Shown here piece by piece: positions 23,658-32,534 of a DNA stretch of 43,763 bases. The position numbers were made by a program, and so were the translations under genes. This stretch comes from an uncultured Burkholderiales bacterium. GTDB lineage: Bacteria > Pseudomonadota > Gammaproteobacteria > Burkholderiales > Burkholderiaceae_D. Each line of letters opens with the position of its first letter. The stretch's first letter is position 1. Location: contig CALMOR010000193.1 of NCBI GenBank assembly GCA_937872165.1, forward strand, positions 595-44,357. The letters run 5' to 3'. The notes under the pieces are model-generated. The model did not search any database. It was not told the DNA's origin and worked only from the letters and a program-made list of their open reading frames with translations.

Positions 23658-23840
23658 TCAGGCGTCGCGGCTCGCGGGGGTCCGGGGCGTCTTGCGATGG
23701 GCGGCGAGGCTCACTGTCGCGAGCGCGATGAAGACCATCGTGACGCTCGCGGACTCCGGGATCGACGACGTATAGGCCGCACTCGCGGTAGCGGCGGCCG
23801 ACAGCAGCGCGACGGCCGCGATCAGGTTACGGAAGGACAT
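23658..23840 (-). CDS. Tiny secreted protein with PEP-CTERM-like sorting tail
   Basis: The 60-residue product has a signal peptide ('MSFRNLIAAVALLSAAATASA') and then almost at once a C-terminal tail 'IPESASVTMVFIALATVSLA' followed by basic residues. That layout (P-E-x, hydrophobic helix, Arg/Lys end) is the PEP-CTERM/exosortase sorting signal, with Ser in place of the usual Pro. Almost nothing lies between the two signals. It ends 11 bp past the stop of the convergent IclR gene. No strong ribosome-binding site is seen, so it is an uncertain gene. Confidence 0.45.
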   Translation of the reverse strand: MSFRNLIAAVALLSAAATASAAYTSSIPESASVTMVFIALATVSLAAHRKTPRTPASRDA

Positions 23841-24039
23841 GGGACGCTCGATGGAGAAGGTTCGACTCCTTCCTTCATCGCAATAGGCGTGCCGCCTCCG
23901 GCCGCCCGGTAACCCTCCGATAACCGCCGTCGATGCCGAGCCGCGCTGCCGAATTCCGACCGGGGCGACGCGATCGGGTCCGCAAGTGCCGAAGCGCGCC
24001 GACCGACGCGGCTTCGAAGCGCACCGGCGACGACGAGGA

Positions 24040-24651
24040 TCAGGCCTTCGGCGCGGTCTCGCGGAACGAAGCGCGTTCGGCCAGCTTGTCGACGAGGCGG
24101 GCCAGGTTCGCGTACTCGTCGCGCCACTCGATGTCGGCGAAGCGGAAGGCCAGCCAGTCGAGCGAGCATCCGACCGCGATGTCGGCGAGAGAGTAGTGAT
24201 TTCCGTTGCACCAGCCGCTCTCGCCGAGACCGGTCGACATCGCGCGAAGCGATGCATCGACCTTGCCGCGCTGGCGCGAGAGCCATTGCTCGCTCGGCGT
24301 GCTGTCGGGGCGCTGCGTGGTCTCGATGCGCATCAGCAGCGCGGCATCGGCGAGGCCGTCGGCGAGCGCTTCCCAGCATTTGACCTCGGCCCGCTCGCGA
24401 CCGCTCGTCGGGATCAGCTTGCCGACCGGACTCATCGCGTCGAGATACTCGACGATCACGCGCGAATCGAACACCGCGCCCCCGTCCTCCATGATCAGGC
24501 AGGGCACCTTGCCGAGCGGATTCGATTCCCCGATCGTCGTGTCGGCGGACCACACGTCCTCGAGGGCGAACTGGTAATCCAGTTTCTTCTCGGCCATGAC
24601 GATGCGCACCTTGCGCACGTACGGGCTGGTGATCGAGCCGATCAACTTCAT
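24040..24651 (-). CDS. Glutathione S-transferase family protein
   Basis: This 203-residue cytosolic protein has a thioredoxin-fold N-terminal domain: 'SPYVRKVRI' with catalytic-type Ser9, 'NPLGKVPCL' with the cis-Pro50, and the glutathione-contact pair D62-S63. An all-helical C-terminal domain with 'YSLADIAVGCSLDWL' follows. It resembles small bacterial YfcF/YibF-like GSTs; the substrate is unknown. The start is taken at the ATG at 24651, where the conserved fold begins. A slightly longer start is possible. It is divergent from purB. Confidence 0.88.
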   Translation of the reverse strand: MKLIGSITSPYVRKVRIVMAEKKLDYQFALEDVWSADTTIGESNPLGKVPCLIMEDGGAVFDSRVIVEYLDAMSPVGKLIPTSGRERAEVKCWEALADGLADAALLMRIETTQRPDSTPSEQWLSRQRGKVDASLRAMSTGLGESGWCNGNHYSLADIAVGCSLDWLAFRFADIEWRDEYANLARLVDKLAERASFRETAPKA

Positions 24652-24813
24652 CTTTGGGGGGACGGGTCCAGCGATTGGGGCGGCGCAGTATAGCACCGGC
24701 CCCACGGCCGCCGATGCCCGCAGCGCCTTGCTGCGAGCGGCTTTCCGGGGACACGATGCTAGAGTGTCGGGCGGCGCCGGAAGCGACCGTCGATCCGGCC
24801 TCCGCCTCCTTCC

Positions 24814-26250
24814 ATGTCATCCGCCGCAGTCCCGATGGACGCCAGTTCCCCCGACGCTTCGAAGACGAACGCCTTCGCGTTGAACGCGCTGTCGCCGCTC
24901 GACGGCCGCTACGCGACGAAGGTCGATCGCCTGAGGCCGCTGCTGTCCGAGGCCGGCTTCATGCGCCACCGGGTGCGCGTCGAGGCGGCGTGGCTGCTCG
25001 CGTTGTCGGAGGCGGGGCTCGCCGGGCTGTCGCCGTTCTCGGCCGCGACGCGAACCTGGCTCGATGCGCTCGTGGCCTCGTTCGACAGCGACGACGCCGC
25101 GCGCATCAAGGCCATCGAGGCCGTGACGAACCACGACGTCAAGGCCGTCGAGTACTGGCTCAAGGAAGGCTTCGCGGCCGCACCGTCGAGCGTCGCCGCC
25201 GAGCTTCGCGCAGCGAGCGAGTTCATCCACTTCGCCTGCACGTCCGAGGACATCAACAACACGTCGCACGGCTTGATGCTGAAGGCGGCGCGCGACGACG
25301 TGCTGTTGCCGGTCCTGCGAAGTCTCCACGCGAGCCTCGTCGAGCTGGCTCATCGGCATGCCGGGGTCGCGATGATGTCCCGCACGCATGGGCAGACCGC
25401 GAGTCCGACCACGGTCGGCAAGGAGTTCGCCAACGTCGCGTCCCGCCTCGGCCGCGCGATCGAGCGGATGGCCGCCGTAGAAGTGCTCGCGAAGATGAAC
25501 GGTGCAGTCGGCAACTACAACGCGCATCGCGTCGCCTATCCGGACCTCGACTGGGAAGCCTTCGCACGCCGGGTCGTCGAGCACGATCTCGGCCTCTCGT
25601 TCAATCCGTACACCATCCAGATCGAGCCGCACGACTGGATGGCCGAGCTGTTCGACGCGATCGCGCGCGCCAACACCATCGTGCTAGACCTCGACCGCGA
25701 CGTCTGGGGCTACGTGTCGCTCGGCTACTTCGGGCAGAAGATCGAGGCCGGGGAGATCGGCTCGTCGACGATGCCGCACAAGGTCAATCCGATCGACTTC
25801 GAGAACTCCGAAGGCAATCTCGGCCTCGCCAACGCGCTGCTGCGACATCTCTCCGAGAAGCTGCCGGTATCGCGCTGGCAGCGCGATCTCACCGACTCGA
25901 CCGTTCTGCGCAATGTCGGTGTCGCCTTCGGTTATTGCCTCGTGGCCTACGAGTCCTGCCTCAAGGGGCTGGCGAAGCTCGAGCTCCAGCCGGAACGGAT
26001 CGCCGCCGACCTCGACGACGCCTGGGAGGTGCTCGCCGAGCCGGTTCAGACCGTCATGCGCCGCTACGGCGTCGCGAATCCGTACGAACAGTTGAAGGCG
26101 CTCACGCGCGGCACCGGCATCTCGAAGGACGCGTTGCAGGGCTTCATCGCGACGCTGGCGATCCCCGCGCACGAACGCGACCGCCTGCTCCGCCTGACGC
26201 CGGCCGCGTACGTGGGCGATGCGGCTCGCCTCGCCGCGCGCATCCGCTGA
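24814..26250 (+). CDS. purB: Adenylosuccinate lyase
   Basis: The 478-residue enzyme splits SAICAR to AICAR and adenylosuccinate to AMP in purine synthesis. Signatures seen are 'LSPLDGRYATKV', 'HDVKAVEYWL', 'EFIHFACTSEDINNTSHGL', 'SRTHGQTASPTTVGKE' and the family loop 'GSSTMPHKVNP' starting at residue 316. Length matches the longer proteobacterial form. The ATG at 24814 is used; a second ATG seven codons on is equally possible because the N-terminal ~20 residues are not conserved. Confidence 0.95.
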   Translation: MSSAAVPMDASSPDASKTNAFALNALSPLDGRYATKVDRLRPLLSEAGFMRHRVRVEAAWLLALSEAGLAGLSPFSAATRTWLDALVASFDSDDAARIKAIEAVTNHDVKAVEYWLKEGFAAAPSSVAAELRAASEFIHFACTSEDINNTSHGLMLKAARDDVLLPVLRSLHASLVELAHRHAGVAMMSRTHGQTASPTTVGKEFANVASRLGRAIERMAAVEVLAKMNGAVGNYNAHRVAYPDLDWEAFARRVVEHDLGLSFNPYTIQIEPHDWMAELFDAIARANTIVLDLDRDVWGYVSLGYFGQKIEAGEIGSSTMPHKVNPIDFENSEGNLGLANALLRHLSEKLPVSRWQRDLTDSTVLRNVGVAFGYCLVAYESCLKGLAKLELQPERIAADLDDAWEVLAEPVQTVMRRYGVANPYEQLKALTRGTGISKDALQGFIATLAIPAHERDRLLRLTPAAYVGDAARLAARIR

Positions 26251-26282
26251 CGATCCGCACGCGCCGCGGACGCGCAAAAAAA

Positions 26283-26305
26283 ACGCGAAGGGTTCGCCTT
26301 CGCGT
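26283..26305. other. Strong hairpin downstream of purB
   Basis: ACGCGAAGG (26283-26291) pairs with CCTTCGCGT (26297-26305) around a five-base loop. The A8 run lies on the left, so it reads as stem plus T run only on the minus strand, where no gene leads into it. It may still help end purB transcription, but it is not a textbook plus-strand terminator. Confidence 0.4.
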
Positions 26306-26543
26306 CAAAAAGCGGCGGCCTGAGCCGCCCCTCCTCCTCCTTGGTGCCGATCCGGGTCGGTGCGCGAACGGTCGAAAACCGCGCACGACGCAGCGATGGT
26401 ACGACCGGCGATTGTGGACGTCCATGGCTTTGACATCGGTAGATGCACTGATAGAGCGCGGCTGCACCACGAGCGAGGAGTCGTTTACGGCCCATCGGTG
26501 ATGGAACTTCCGCAGCCGGGCGACACTCCATCGCTCCACTCCA

Positions 26544-26690
26544 GAGGGGAGTCGCTTTTCGCTGCGGGGTCGTCAGCACGATGTGCAACCGACATCCGGT
26601 CCCGCAGGCAGCGTCGTCGTCCGGTCCTGCGCCGGGCGGGCGTCGCGGCAAGCAAGACCTTTGCGGGCTCTTCCGTCTTCGTGACGGAAG
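26544..26690 (+). ncRNA. yybP-ykoY family manganese riboswitch
   Basis: The leader of the TerC-type gene carries, in order, three sequence blocks conserved in this riboswitch class: AGGGGAGTCGC (26545-26555), CGTCAGCACG (26571-26580) and CAAGACCTTTGC (26653-26664). These form the two loops that bind Mn2+ in known members. A stable hairpin TTCCGTC/GACGGAA (26671-26689) follows directly and is a candidate expression platform. yybP-ykoY leaders typically control TerC/Alx, MntP and P-type ATPase genes, which fits the downstream gene. The limits are approximate. Confidence 0.78.
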
Positions 26691-26768
26691 GTCCGGCAAC
26701 GAGGCGACGCTTGCGAGCATCCCCGCGTCGCGCCCCTCGGCCTCGTGCCGACCTTCGGGAGCGCATGC

Positions 26769-27722
26769 ATGATCACCATCGGTACCCCCTGGCTGTGGAC
26801 CGGCTTCGCCGTCTTCGTCGTCGCGGCCCTCGTCGTCGACTTCGTCGTGCTGAAGAAGGAAGGCGCGCATCGCGTCGGCATCCGCGAAGCCGCGGTCTGG
26901 TCGGCCGTCTGGGTCGTCTTGTCGCTCGCGTTCGCGGCCGTGCTCTGGTGGTGGCTGGCGCGCACCGTCGGACGCGAGGCCGCCGACGCGAGGACGATCG
27001 AATTCCTCACCGGCTACCTGATCGAGAAGGCGCTCGCGATCGACAACGTGTTCGTCTTCCTGACGATCTTCGCGTACTTCTCGCTGCCGTCGGAATTCCG
27101 CAAGCGCGCGCTGATGATCGGTATCGTGGCGGCCATCGTGCTGAGGGCCGCGATGATCTTCGGCGGCGCCATCCTGATCGAGCGCTTCGACTGGATCCTG
27201 TACGTGTTCGGCGCCCTGCTGGTCCTGACCGGCATCAAGATGTGGCGCTCGGTCGGACAGGCGTCGTCGCTCGACGACAACGCGGCGCTGAAGCTGATGC
27301 GACGCGTGACCAAGGTCTCGCCCGGGCACGACGGGGAACGCTTCTTCACCAGCCGGGGCGGCGTGCGCATGGTCACGCCGCTGCTGCTCGTCGTCGTCCT
27401 GATCGGCGTGACCGACGTCGTCTTCGCGGTCGACTCGATCCCGGCGATCTTCGCGATCACCACCGACCCGTTCGTCGTGTTGACGTCGAACGTCTTCGCG
27501 GTGCTGGGCCTTCGGGCGATGTTCTTCCTGCTCGCCGACATGGCCGACCGCTTCCATCTGCTGCCCTACGGCCTCGCGGTGATCCTGGTCTTCGTCGGCG
27601 CGAAGATGCTGACCGCCGGCGTCTTCCACATCGCGCCGCTGATGTCGCTCGCGGTGATCCTGGCGATCCTCGCGACGACGATCTTCGTCAGCATGCGCCT
27701 GCGACCCGCGGCGGCGAGCTAG
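26769..27722 (+). CDS. TerC/Alx family integral membrane protein, likely manganese exporter
   Basis: This 317-residue protein has about nine hydrophobic segments with the acidic family motifs 'VVDFVVLKKEGAH', 'IEKALAIDNVFVF' and 'GVTDVVFAVDSIPAIFA'. Members of this family (Alx, MeeF/YkoY) export Mn2+ or meet metal stress during protein secretion. The Mn2+ riboswitch just upstream supports that role. I use the ATG at 26769, which has GGGAG at 26757-26761, rather than the GTG at 26745. Confidence 0.88.
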   Translation: MITIGTPWLWTGFAVFVVAALVVDFVVLKKEGAHRVGIREAAVWSAVWVVLSLAFAAVLWWWLARTVGREAADARTIEFLTGYLIEKALAIDNVFVFLTIFAYFSLPSEFRKRALMIGIVAAIVLRAAMIFGGAILIERFDWILYVFGALLVLTGIKMWRSVGQASSLDDNAALKLMRRVTKVSPGHDGERFFTSRGGVRMVTPLLLVVVLIGVTDVVFAVDSIPAIFAITTDPFVVLTSNVFAVLGLRAMFFLLADMADRFHLLPYGLAVILVFVGAKMLTAGVFHIAPLMSLAVILAILATTIFVSMRLRPAAAS

Positions 27723-28084
27723 TCCGAAGCGCGCAACGCGTAGCCGGCGACCGCGTCGATGACCGCGTCGTCCTCGCCGGCGGCTTCGGCAACCACGATG
27801 TCGATCGCCGGCAACCGTGCACGCAACGCGTCGACGATCCGCGGCAGGTCGCGGCGCAGGTGCGAGCCCTGTCCGAAGAACACGGGAACGATCGAGACCC
27901 GTGTGCAGCCGTCGGCCCTCATCGCGTCCACCGCGCGATCGAGGTCGGGCTCCATCAGTTCGAGGAAGGCGAGCGCGACCGGACCGTCGTGCGTACGCGC
28001 GACCCTTTCCCGCACGCGCTCGAACGGCTCCGCCCACCGCAGGTCGCGCGCTCCGTGCCCGAAGAGGATCAGGCCGCGCTTCAT
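27719..28084 (-). CDS. Short CbiX-type chelatase family protein
   Basis: The 121-residue single-domain protein reads 'MKRGLILFGHGARD', with the first active-site-type His10 in 'FGHG', and later 'PVFFGQGSHLRRDLP', the second metal-binding His region. Short CbiX proteins insert cobalt or a related metal into sirohydrochlorin. Many small single-domain members have no proven role. It overlaps the lptG stop by ATGA and is last in a leftward lptF-lptG operon, an unrelated pathway. It converges on the TerC gene with a 4-bp overlap. Confidence 0.8.
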   Translation of the reverse strand: MKRGLILFGHGARDLRWAEPFERVRERVARTHDGPVALAFLELMEPDLDRAVDAMRADGCTRVSIVPVFFGQGSHLRRDLPRIVDALRARLPAIDIVVAEAAGEDDAVIDAVAGYALRASD

Positions 28085-29214
28085 CGCCGCTCGACCCAGC
28101 GCAGCGCGCCCATCGCGGCGGCGAGCACGACGATGCTCGGCATCGCCGCCGAGAGGATCGGCGGCCAGGTGTTCAGGAGGCCGACGTGCGAGAAGAGGTT
28201 GTTGAGCAGGTAGAAGCCGATGCCGAGCATGATGCCGGCGAAGATCTTGAAGCTGATGCCGCCCGACCGGAAGTGCAGGTAGGCGAACGGCAGCGCGAGC
28301 GCCATCATCACCAGCACCGCGAACGGATAGATGATCTTCTTCCAGAAGGCGATCTGATAACGCTCCGAGGTCTGCTTGTTCTCTTCGAGATGGCGGATGT
28401 AGGTGTCTAGGTTGCGGGCCGCCATGCGTTCGGGCGTGACGGTCAGCACGGCCAGCAGCTGCGGGTTGATGTCCGACTGCCACAGCCGCTCGTCCCGGCG
28501 CGTGACCTCGACCTTGTCCGGCGCGTCGCTGCCCCCGAGATTGATGAAGCGCGTCTCGGTGACCTTCGACAGGCGCCACGCATGCGGCGCGACGAAGGTG
28601 CCTCTCTCGGCGAACGAGATGTCCTGCAGGCGGAGCGCGGTATCGAACTCGTAGACCTTGATGTTCTTCAACGTGCTGTCGCCGCCCACCGTGCCGATGT
28701 TGACGAAGCGCACCACCGGCCGCCCCCGGTCGTCGCGCGTGTTGTCCTTGACCCAGAGGCCGCTGCGAAAGCCGCGCGCGATCGGACTCGAACTCTGCTT
28801 CAGGCTCAGTTTCTGCGTCAGCGTCTCGACGTTCGGCGTCACGACCTCGCCGAGCAGGAACGTGAACACGACCAGCAGCAGCCCCGGCACCATCACGAGC
28901 CGGACCGCGCCGCCGGTCGACAGGCCGGCGACGCGCAGGATGGTGAACTCCGAGTGCGACGCGAGCTGCGCGAGCGCGTAGATGGTCCCGATCAGCGCCG
29001 CGATCGGCAGCAGCTCGTAGGCGCGGGCCGGTACCTGCAGCAGCACGAACAAGGCGGCCTGCTCGATGCGGTAGCCGTTCTTGCCGACGTCGTTGACCTC
29101 GTTGATGAAGTCGAAGGACGTGTACAGCACCAGCAGCGCCGTCAGCACCAACGCGACCGCGAGCAGGATCTCTCGAGCGAGATAGCGCTGGACGATGCCG
29201 ATGCGAAGCTTCAT
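28081..29214 (-). CDS. lptG: LPS export permease LptG
   Basis: This 377-residue inner-membrane subunit of the LptB2FG transporter, which extracts lipopolysaccharide for transport to the outer membrane, has the family layout. Three helices lie at the N-terminus ('ALVLTALLVLYTSFDF' onward), a periplasmic jelly-roll of about 150 residues sits in the middle, and three helices lie at the C-terminus ('IIYPFAVLVMMALALPFAYL', 'IFAGIMLGIGFYLLNNL', 'PSIVVLAAAMGALRW'). The start ATG at 29214 follows lptF by 33 bp. Confidence 0.93.
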   Translation of the reverse strand: MKLRIGIVQRYLAREILLAVALVLTALLVLYTSFDFINEVNDVGKNGYRIEQAALFVLLQVPARAYELLPIAALIGTIYALAQLASHSEFTILRVAGLSTGGAVRLVMVPGLLLVVFTFLLGEVVTPNVETLTQKLSLKQSSSPIARGFRSGLWVKDNTRDDRGRPVVRFVNIGTVGGDSTLKNIKVYEFDTALRLQDISFAERGTFVAPHAWRLSKVTETRFINLGGSDAPDKVEVTRRDERLWQSDINPQLLAVLTVTPERMAARNLDTYIRHLEENKQTSERYQIAFWKKIIYPFAVLVMMALALPFAYLHFRSGGISFKIFAGIMLGIGFYLLNNLFSHVGLLNTWPPILSAAMPSIVVLAAAMGALRWVERR

Positions 29215-29247
29215 GGACGATCGAGGCGGTCGCCGGAGACGATCGCT

Positions 29248-30366
29248 CTAGTTGGCCGCGATCAGGCGGCGTGACTGCGCGGCCCGCAAGCGCCCCCGCA
29301 ACGACTGCGGCACCCTGTTGCGCCAGCCGAGCATCGCGATGCCGAGCGCGATGACGATGCCGTGCACCAGCCACCACGAGATCGCGAAGTCGATGCGACC
29401 GCGACTGGTCCAGCTCTGGATGATGTTCATCGCGTTGTTGTAGACGAAGTACACGAGCAACGCGACGATCAGGTTGGCCGACCGGCCCGCCCGGGCGTTG
29501 ACGAACGACAGCGGCACCGCGAGCACCGCGAGCGCGATCACCGACAGCGCGAGACCGATGCGCCACACGAGTTCGCCTTTGGCGCGCGCCGAACCGTCGG
29601 CGATCAGCGCCGGCGTGCTGCGGATCTTGGCCGAGTCGTCGTTCGAGAAGTCCGGCGACTTGTTCTCGATGCGAACGCCGTAGCGCTCGAACTCCATGAC
29701 CCGGTAGTCCGGCTTGCCCGGCGTGCCCTCGTAGCGCCGACCGTTGTTCATCACGAGGAACTCGTCGCCGTTGGGCTCGCGCTCGACGACTCCGGTCTTC
29801 GAGACGATGACGCTGACCTTGCCGTCGCGGATGGTGTTGACGAGCACGTTCTGCACCGACGACGTCGACGGGTCGAAGCCTTCGACGAAGAACACCTTCG
29901 AGCCGTCGGACGACTCGCGGAACTGGCCCGGCGCGACGCGCGCGACCTCGGTGCGCTGCTCGAAGCGCGCCTTGAATTCGCTTGCCTGCAGGTTGGCCCA
30001 CGGCGCGACGAAGAGGCTCGTGAGACCGACGATGACGGCGACCGGGACGACGAACTTCATGACCGGTCGCAACCAGCGCGTGAGGCCGAGCCCCGACGAC
30101 TGCCACACCACCATTTCAGAGTCGCGATAGCTGCGCGTCATCGTCAGCAGGATGGTGACGAAGACGGTGAGCTGCATCAGCACCGGCAGGTTGTTCAACG
30201 ACGCGAAGAGGATCAGCGCGAGCACCGCACCGTTGTCGACCTGACCCGCGGCGGCCTGGCCGAGCACGCGGACGAGCCCGATCGTCAGCACGATGGTGAG
30301 CAACGCGATGAAGATCGCACTCGCCGTGTTGACGAGTTCTCGCACGAGCGAGCGTTCGAAAATCAT
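29248..30366 (-). CDS. lptF: LPS export permease LptF
   Basis: This 372-residue partner of LptG has the same topology: three N-terminal helices ('ASAIFIALLTIVLTIGLVRV' first), a periplasmic domain, and three C-terminal helices. The start is the ATG at 30366, giving 'MIFERSLVRELVNTA', the typical LptF N-terminus. The upstream extension of the frame is non-homologous. It is divergent from pepA. Confidence 0.93.
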   Translation of the reverse strand: MIFERSLVRELVNTASAIFIALLTIVLTIGLVRVLGQAAAGQVDNGAVLALILFASLNNLPVLMQLTVFVTILLTMTRSYRDSEMVVWQSSGLGLTRWLRPVMKFVVPVAVIVGLTSLFVAPWANLQASEFKARFEQRTEVARVAPGQFRESSDGSKVFFVEGFDPSTSSVQNVLVNTIRDGKVSVIVSKTGVVEREPNGDEFLVMNNGRRYEGTPGKPDYRVMEFERYGVRIENKSPDFSNDDSAKIRSTPALIADGSARAKGELVWRIGLALSVIALAVLAVPLSFVNARAGRSANLIVALLVYFVYNNAMNIIQSWTSRGRIDFAISWWLVHGIVIALGIAMLGWRNRVPQSLRGRLRAAQSRRLIAAN

Positions 30367-30452
30367 GAAGGGGTCGGGCGCCGGCGGAGAACATCGACGG
30401 GCGATGTCCGGTACACGATGCTGATGGAAACGGGGATCACCCGAACGCGTCT

Positions 30453-30481
30453 TTGACGGATGAGGTCGGCACCGAGATAAT
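30453..30481 (+). promoter_or_regulatory. Sigma70 promoter of pepA
   Basis: TTGACG (30453-30458) and GATAAT (30476-30481) are separated by 17 bp and lie 40 bp upstream of the pepA start. This is the clearest housekeeping promoter in the window besides that of the tRNA. Confidence 0.7.
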
Positions 30482-30521
30482 CGCGGGTTCCGCGGCACCG
30501 TACAACCAGAGGAATCAGCGC

Positions 30522-32003
30522 ATGGAATTTAGCACGAAAGCCGGTACGCCGGACCGCATCAAGAGCGGCTGCGTCGTCGTCGGCGTCTATGCCGATCGCA
30601 AGCTGACGCCGGCTGCGAGCCTGGTCGACGTGGCCTCCAACGGTGCCATCGCCGCGGCGGGGCGGCGCGGCGATCTGCCCAGCAAGCGCGGTGGCGTGCT
30701 GATGATGAGCGGCGTCACGGGCATCGCGGCGGAGCGTGTGCTGATCGTGGGTCTCGGCAAGCAGGAAGAGCTGAAGGCGAAGGGAGTGGCGGAAGCGGTG
30801 CGTGCGGCCGTCAAGGCGCTGGGCGCCTCCGGCGCGAGCAGCGCGCTCTTCACGCTGGCCGACGTGTCGCTGCCCGATCTCTCGACCGTCGACGTCGTCC
30901 GCGTCGTCGTGCTGGCCGCGCGCGAGGCGGTCTTCCGCAGCGACGAGCTGAAGAGCCAGAAGGACGAGGACGGCACGCTGGCGCGCATCGTGTTCCCGGT
31001 CGAGAAGGCGCAGGCGTCGTCGATCGCCGGCGCCATCGCGTCGGGCGTCGCGCTCGCCAACGGCTGCGACCTGACGAAGCGTCTCGGCAACCTTCCGCCC
31101 AACATCTGCACGCCGTCCTATCTCGCGTCGACCGCCAAGCAGATCGCCAAGGAATGGGACCTGAAGGTCGAGGTCCTCGAGCGGAAGCAGATGGAGCAGC
31201 TCAGGATGGGCTCGTTCCTGGCCGTCTCGCAGTCGTCGGCAGAGCCGCCGAAGCTGATCGTGTTGAGCTACAGCGGCGGCAAGGCGAAGGACGCGCCGGT
31301 CGTGCTCGTCGGCAAGGGCATCACGTTCGACACCGGCGGCATCTCGCTCAAGCCCGGCGACGCGATGGACGAGATGAAGTACGACATGTGCGGTGCCGGC
31401 TCGGTGCTCGGCACGCTGCGCGCGGTGGCCGAGCTCGGACTGAAGATCAACGTGGTCGGCATCGTGCCGACCTGCGAGAACATGCCGGGCGGCGATGCGA
31501 CACGACCCGGCGACATCGTCACCAGCATGTCGGGTCAGACCATCGAGGTCCTCAACACCGATGCCGAGGGTCGCCTCATCCTGTGCGACGCGCTGACCTA
31601 TGCGGAGCGCTTCAAGCCCGCGGCGGTGATCGACATCGCGACCCTCACCGGCGCTTGCGTGATCGCGCTCGGCCACGTCAACTCCGGCCTCTTCTCGACC
31701 GACGACGAGCTCGCCGGCGAACTGCTGGCCGCGTCGAAGACGTCGGGCGACGCGGCCTGGCGCATGCCGGTCGAGGACGACTACCAGGAACAGTTGAAGT
31801 CGAACTTCGCGGACATGGCCAACATCGGCGGCCGGCCCGGCGGCAGCATCACGGCCGCCTGCTTCCTTTCCCGCTACACGAAGAACTATCGATGGGCGCA
31901 TCTGGACATCGCCGGCACCGCCTGGAAGAGCGGCGTCGCCAAAGGAGCCACCGGTCGTCCGGTCCCTCTGCTGACGGCGTTCCTCGAGGCCCGCGCGCAA
32001 TAG
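30522..32003 (+). CDS. pepA: Leucyl aminopeptidase (M17), PepA
   Basis: The 493-residue cytosolic two-metal exopeptidase removes N-terminal residues from peptides. In some bacteria it also binds DNA as a regulator and XerCD accessory factor. The catalytic domain shows 'VGKGITFDTGGISLKP' with the active-site Lys and metal ligands, and the M17 signature NTDAEGRL (345-352). The ATG at 30522 is chosen for its AGAGGAA at 30508-30514. holC follows after 87 bp, the usual order in Betaproteobacteria and Gammaproteobacteria. Confidence 0.95.
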   Translation: MEFSTKAGTPDRIKSGCVVVGVYADRKLTPAASLVDVASNGAIAAAGRRGDLPSKRGGVLMMSGVTGIAAERVLIVGLGKQEELKAKGVAEAVRAAVKALGASGASSALFTLADVSLPDLSTVDVVRVVVLAAREAVFRSDELKSQKDEDGTLARIVFPVEKAQASSIAGAIASGVALANGCDLTKRLGNLPPNICTPSYLASTAKQIAKEWDLKVEVLERKQMEQLRMGSFLAVSQSSAEPPKLIVLSYSGGKAKDAPVVLVGKGITFDTGGISLKPGDAMDEMKYDMCGAGSVLGTLRAVAELGLKINVVGIVPTCENMPGGDATRPGDIVTSMSGQTIEVLNTDAEGRLILCDALTYAERFKPAAVIDIATLTGACVIALGHVNSGLFSTDDELAGELLAASKTSGDAAWRMPVEDDYQEQLKSNFADMANIGGRPGGSITAACFLSRYTKNYRWAHLDIAGTAWKSGVAKGATGRPVPLLTAFLEARAQ

Positions 32004-32090
32004 GGTCCTCGTCTTCGGTACGTCCCGGCCGGGGCGTGCGGTACCCTTCACGCATTCCGCCCGCAACCTCCGGCCCGCTCGCCGCTCGCA

Positions 32091-32534
32091 ATGACGCAGA
32101 TCGACTTCCACGTCAATGCACCCGCCAAGCTCGCGCACGCGTGCCGGCTCGCACGGAAGGGATATGGCGCCGGCACGCGGATGGTGTTCTACGCCGCCGA
32201 CGCGGTGGTGGCCGAGCTCGATCGCCTGCTGTGGACCTTCTCGGCGCTCGACTTCATTCCGCATTGCCACGTCCGCAGCCGCCTCGCACCGGTCACGCCG
32301 ATCCTGCTCGCGGGACCGGCCGACGCCGAGGCTTGCCTGCAGTACGAGATGCTCGTCAACCTGGATCGCGAGCAGCCCGACTTCTTCAGTCGCTTCGAAC
32401 GCATGATCGAGGTGGTGGGGTCCGAAGCCGCTGACCTCGAGGCCGGCCGCGCGCGCTGGAAGTTCTATCGCGACCGTGGCTATCCGCTGAAGCGGCACGA
32501 CCTGGCGGCGCCTTCCGACCTGGCCGGATCGTGA
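32091..32534 (+). CDS. holC: DNA polymerase III chi subunit
   Basis: This 147-residue protein is the clamp-loader accessory subunit that links the polymerase III holoenzyme to SSB. Family features are 'IDFHVNAPAKLAHACRLARK' at the N-terminus, the helicase-fold-like central part 'LDRLLWTFSALDFIPHC', and 'PILLAG' and 'YEMLVNL' later. It overlaps the next gene by GTGA. Confidence 0.88.
   Translation: MTQIDFHVNAPAKLAHACRLARKGYGAGTRMVFYAADAVVAELDRLLWTFSALDFIPHCHVRSRLAPVTPILLAGPADAEACLQYEMLVNLDREQPDFFSRFERMIEVVGSEAADLEAGRARWKFYRDRGYPLKRHDLAAPSDLAGS

Larger units (their letters stand above)
26251..26768. other. Intergenic region between purB and the TerC gene
   Basis: No gene is supported. The region contains a 9-bp-stem hairpin at 26283-26305, an unremarkable stretch to about 26530, and then the yybP-ykoY riboswitch leader of the next gene (listed separately). 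Confidence 0.6.

Noticed and set aside
26283..26305. Textbook intrinsic terminator for purB
   Set aside because: The hairpin is strong but the A run is on the 5' side, so the T run exists only on the minus strand, with no gene reading into it.
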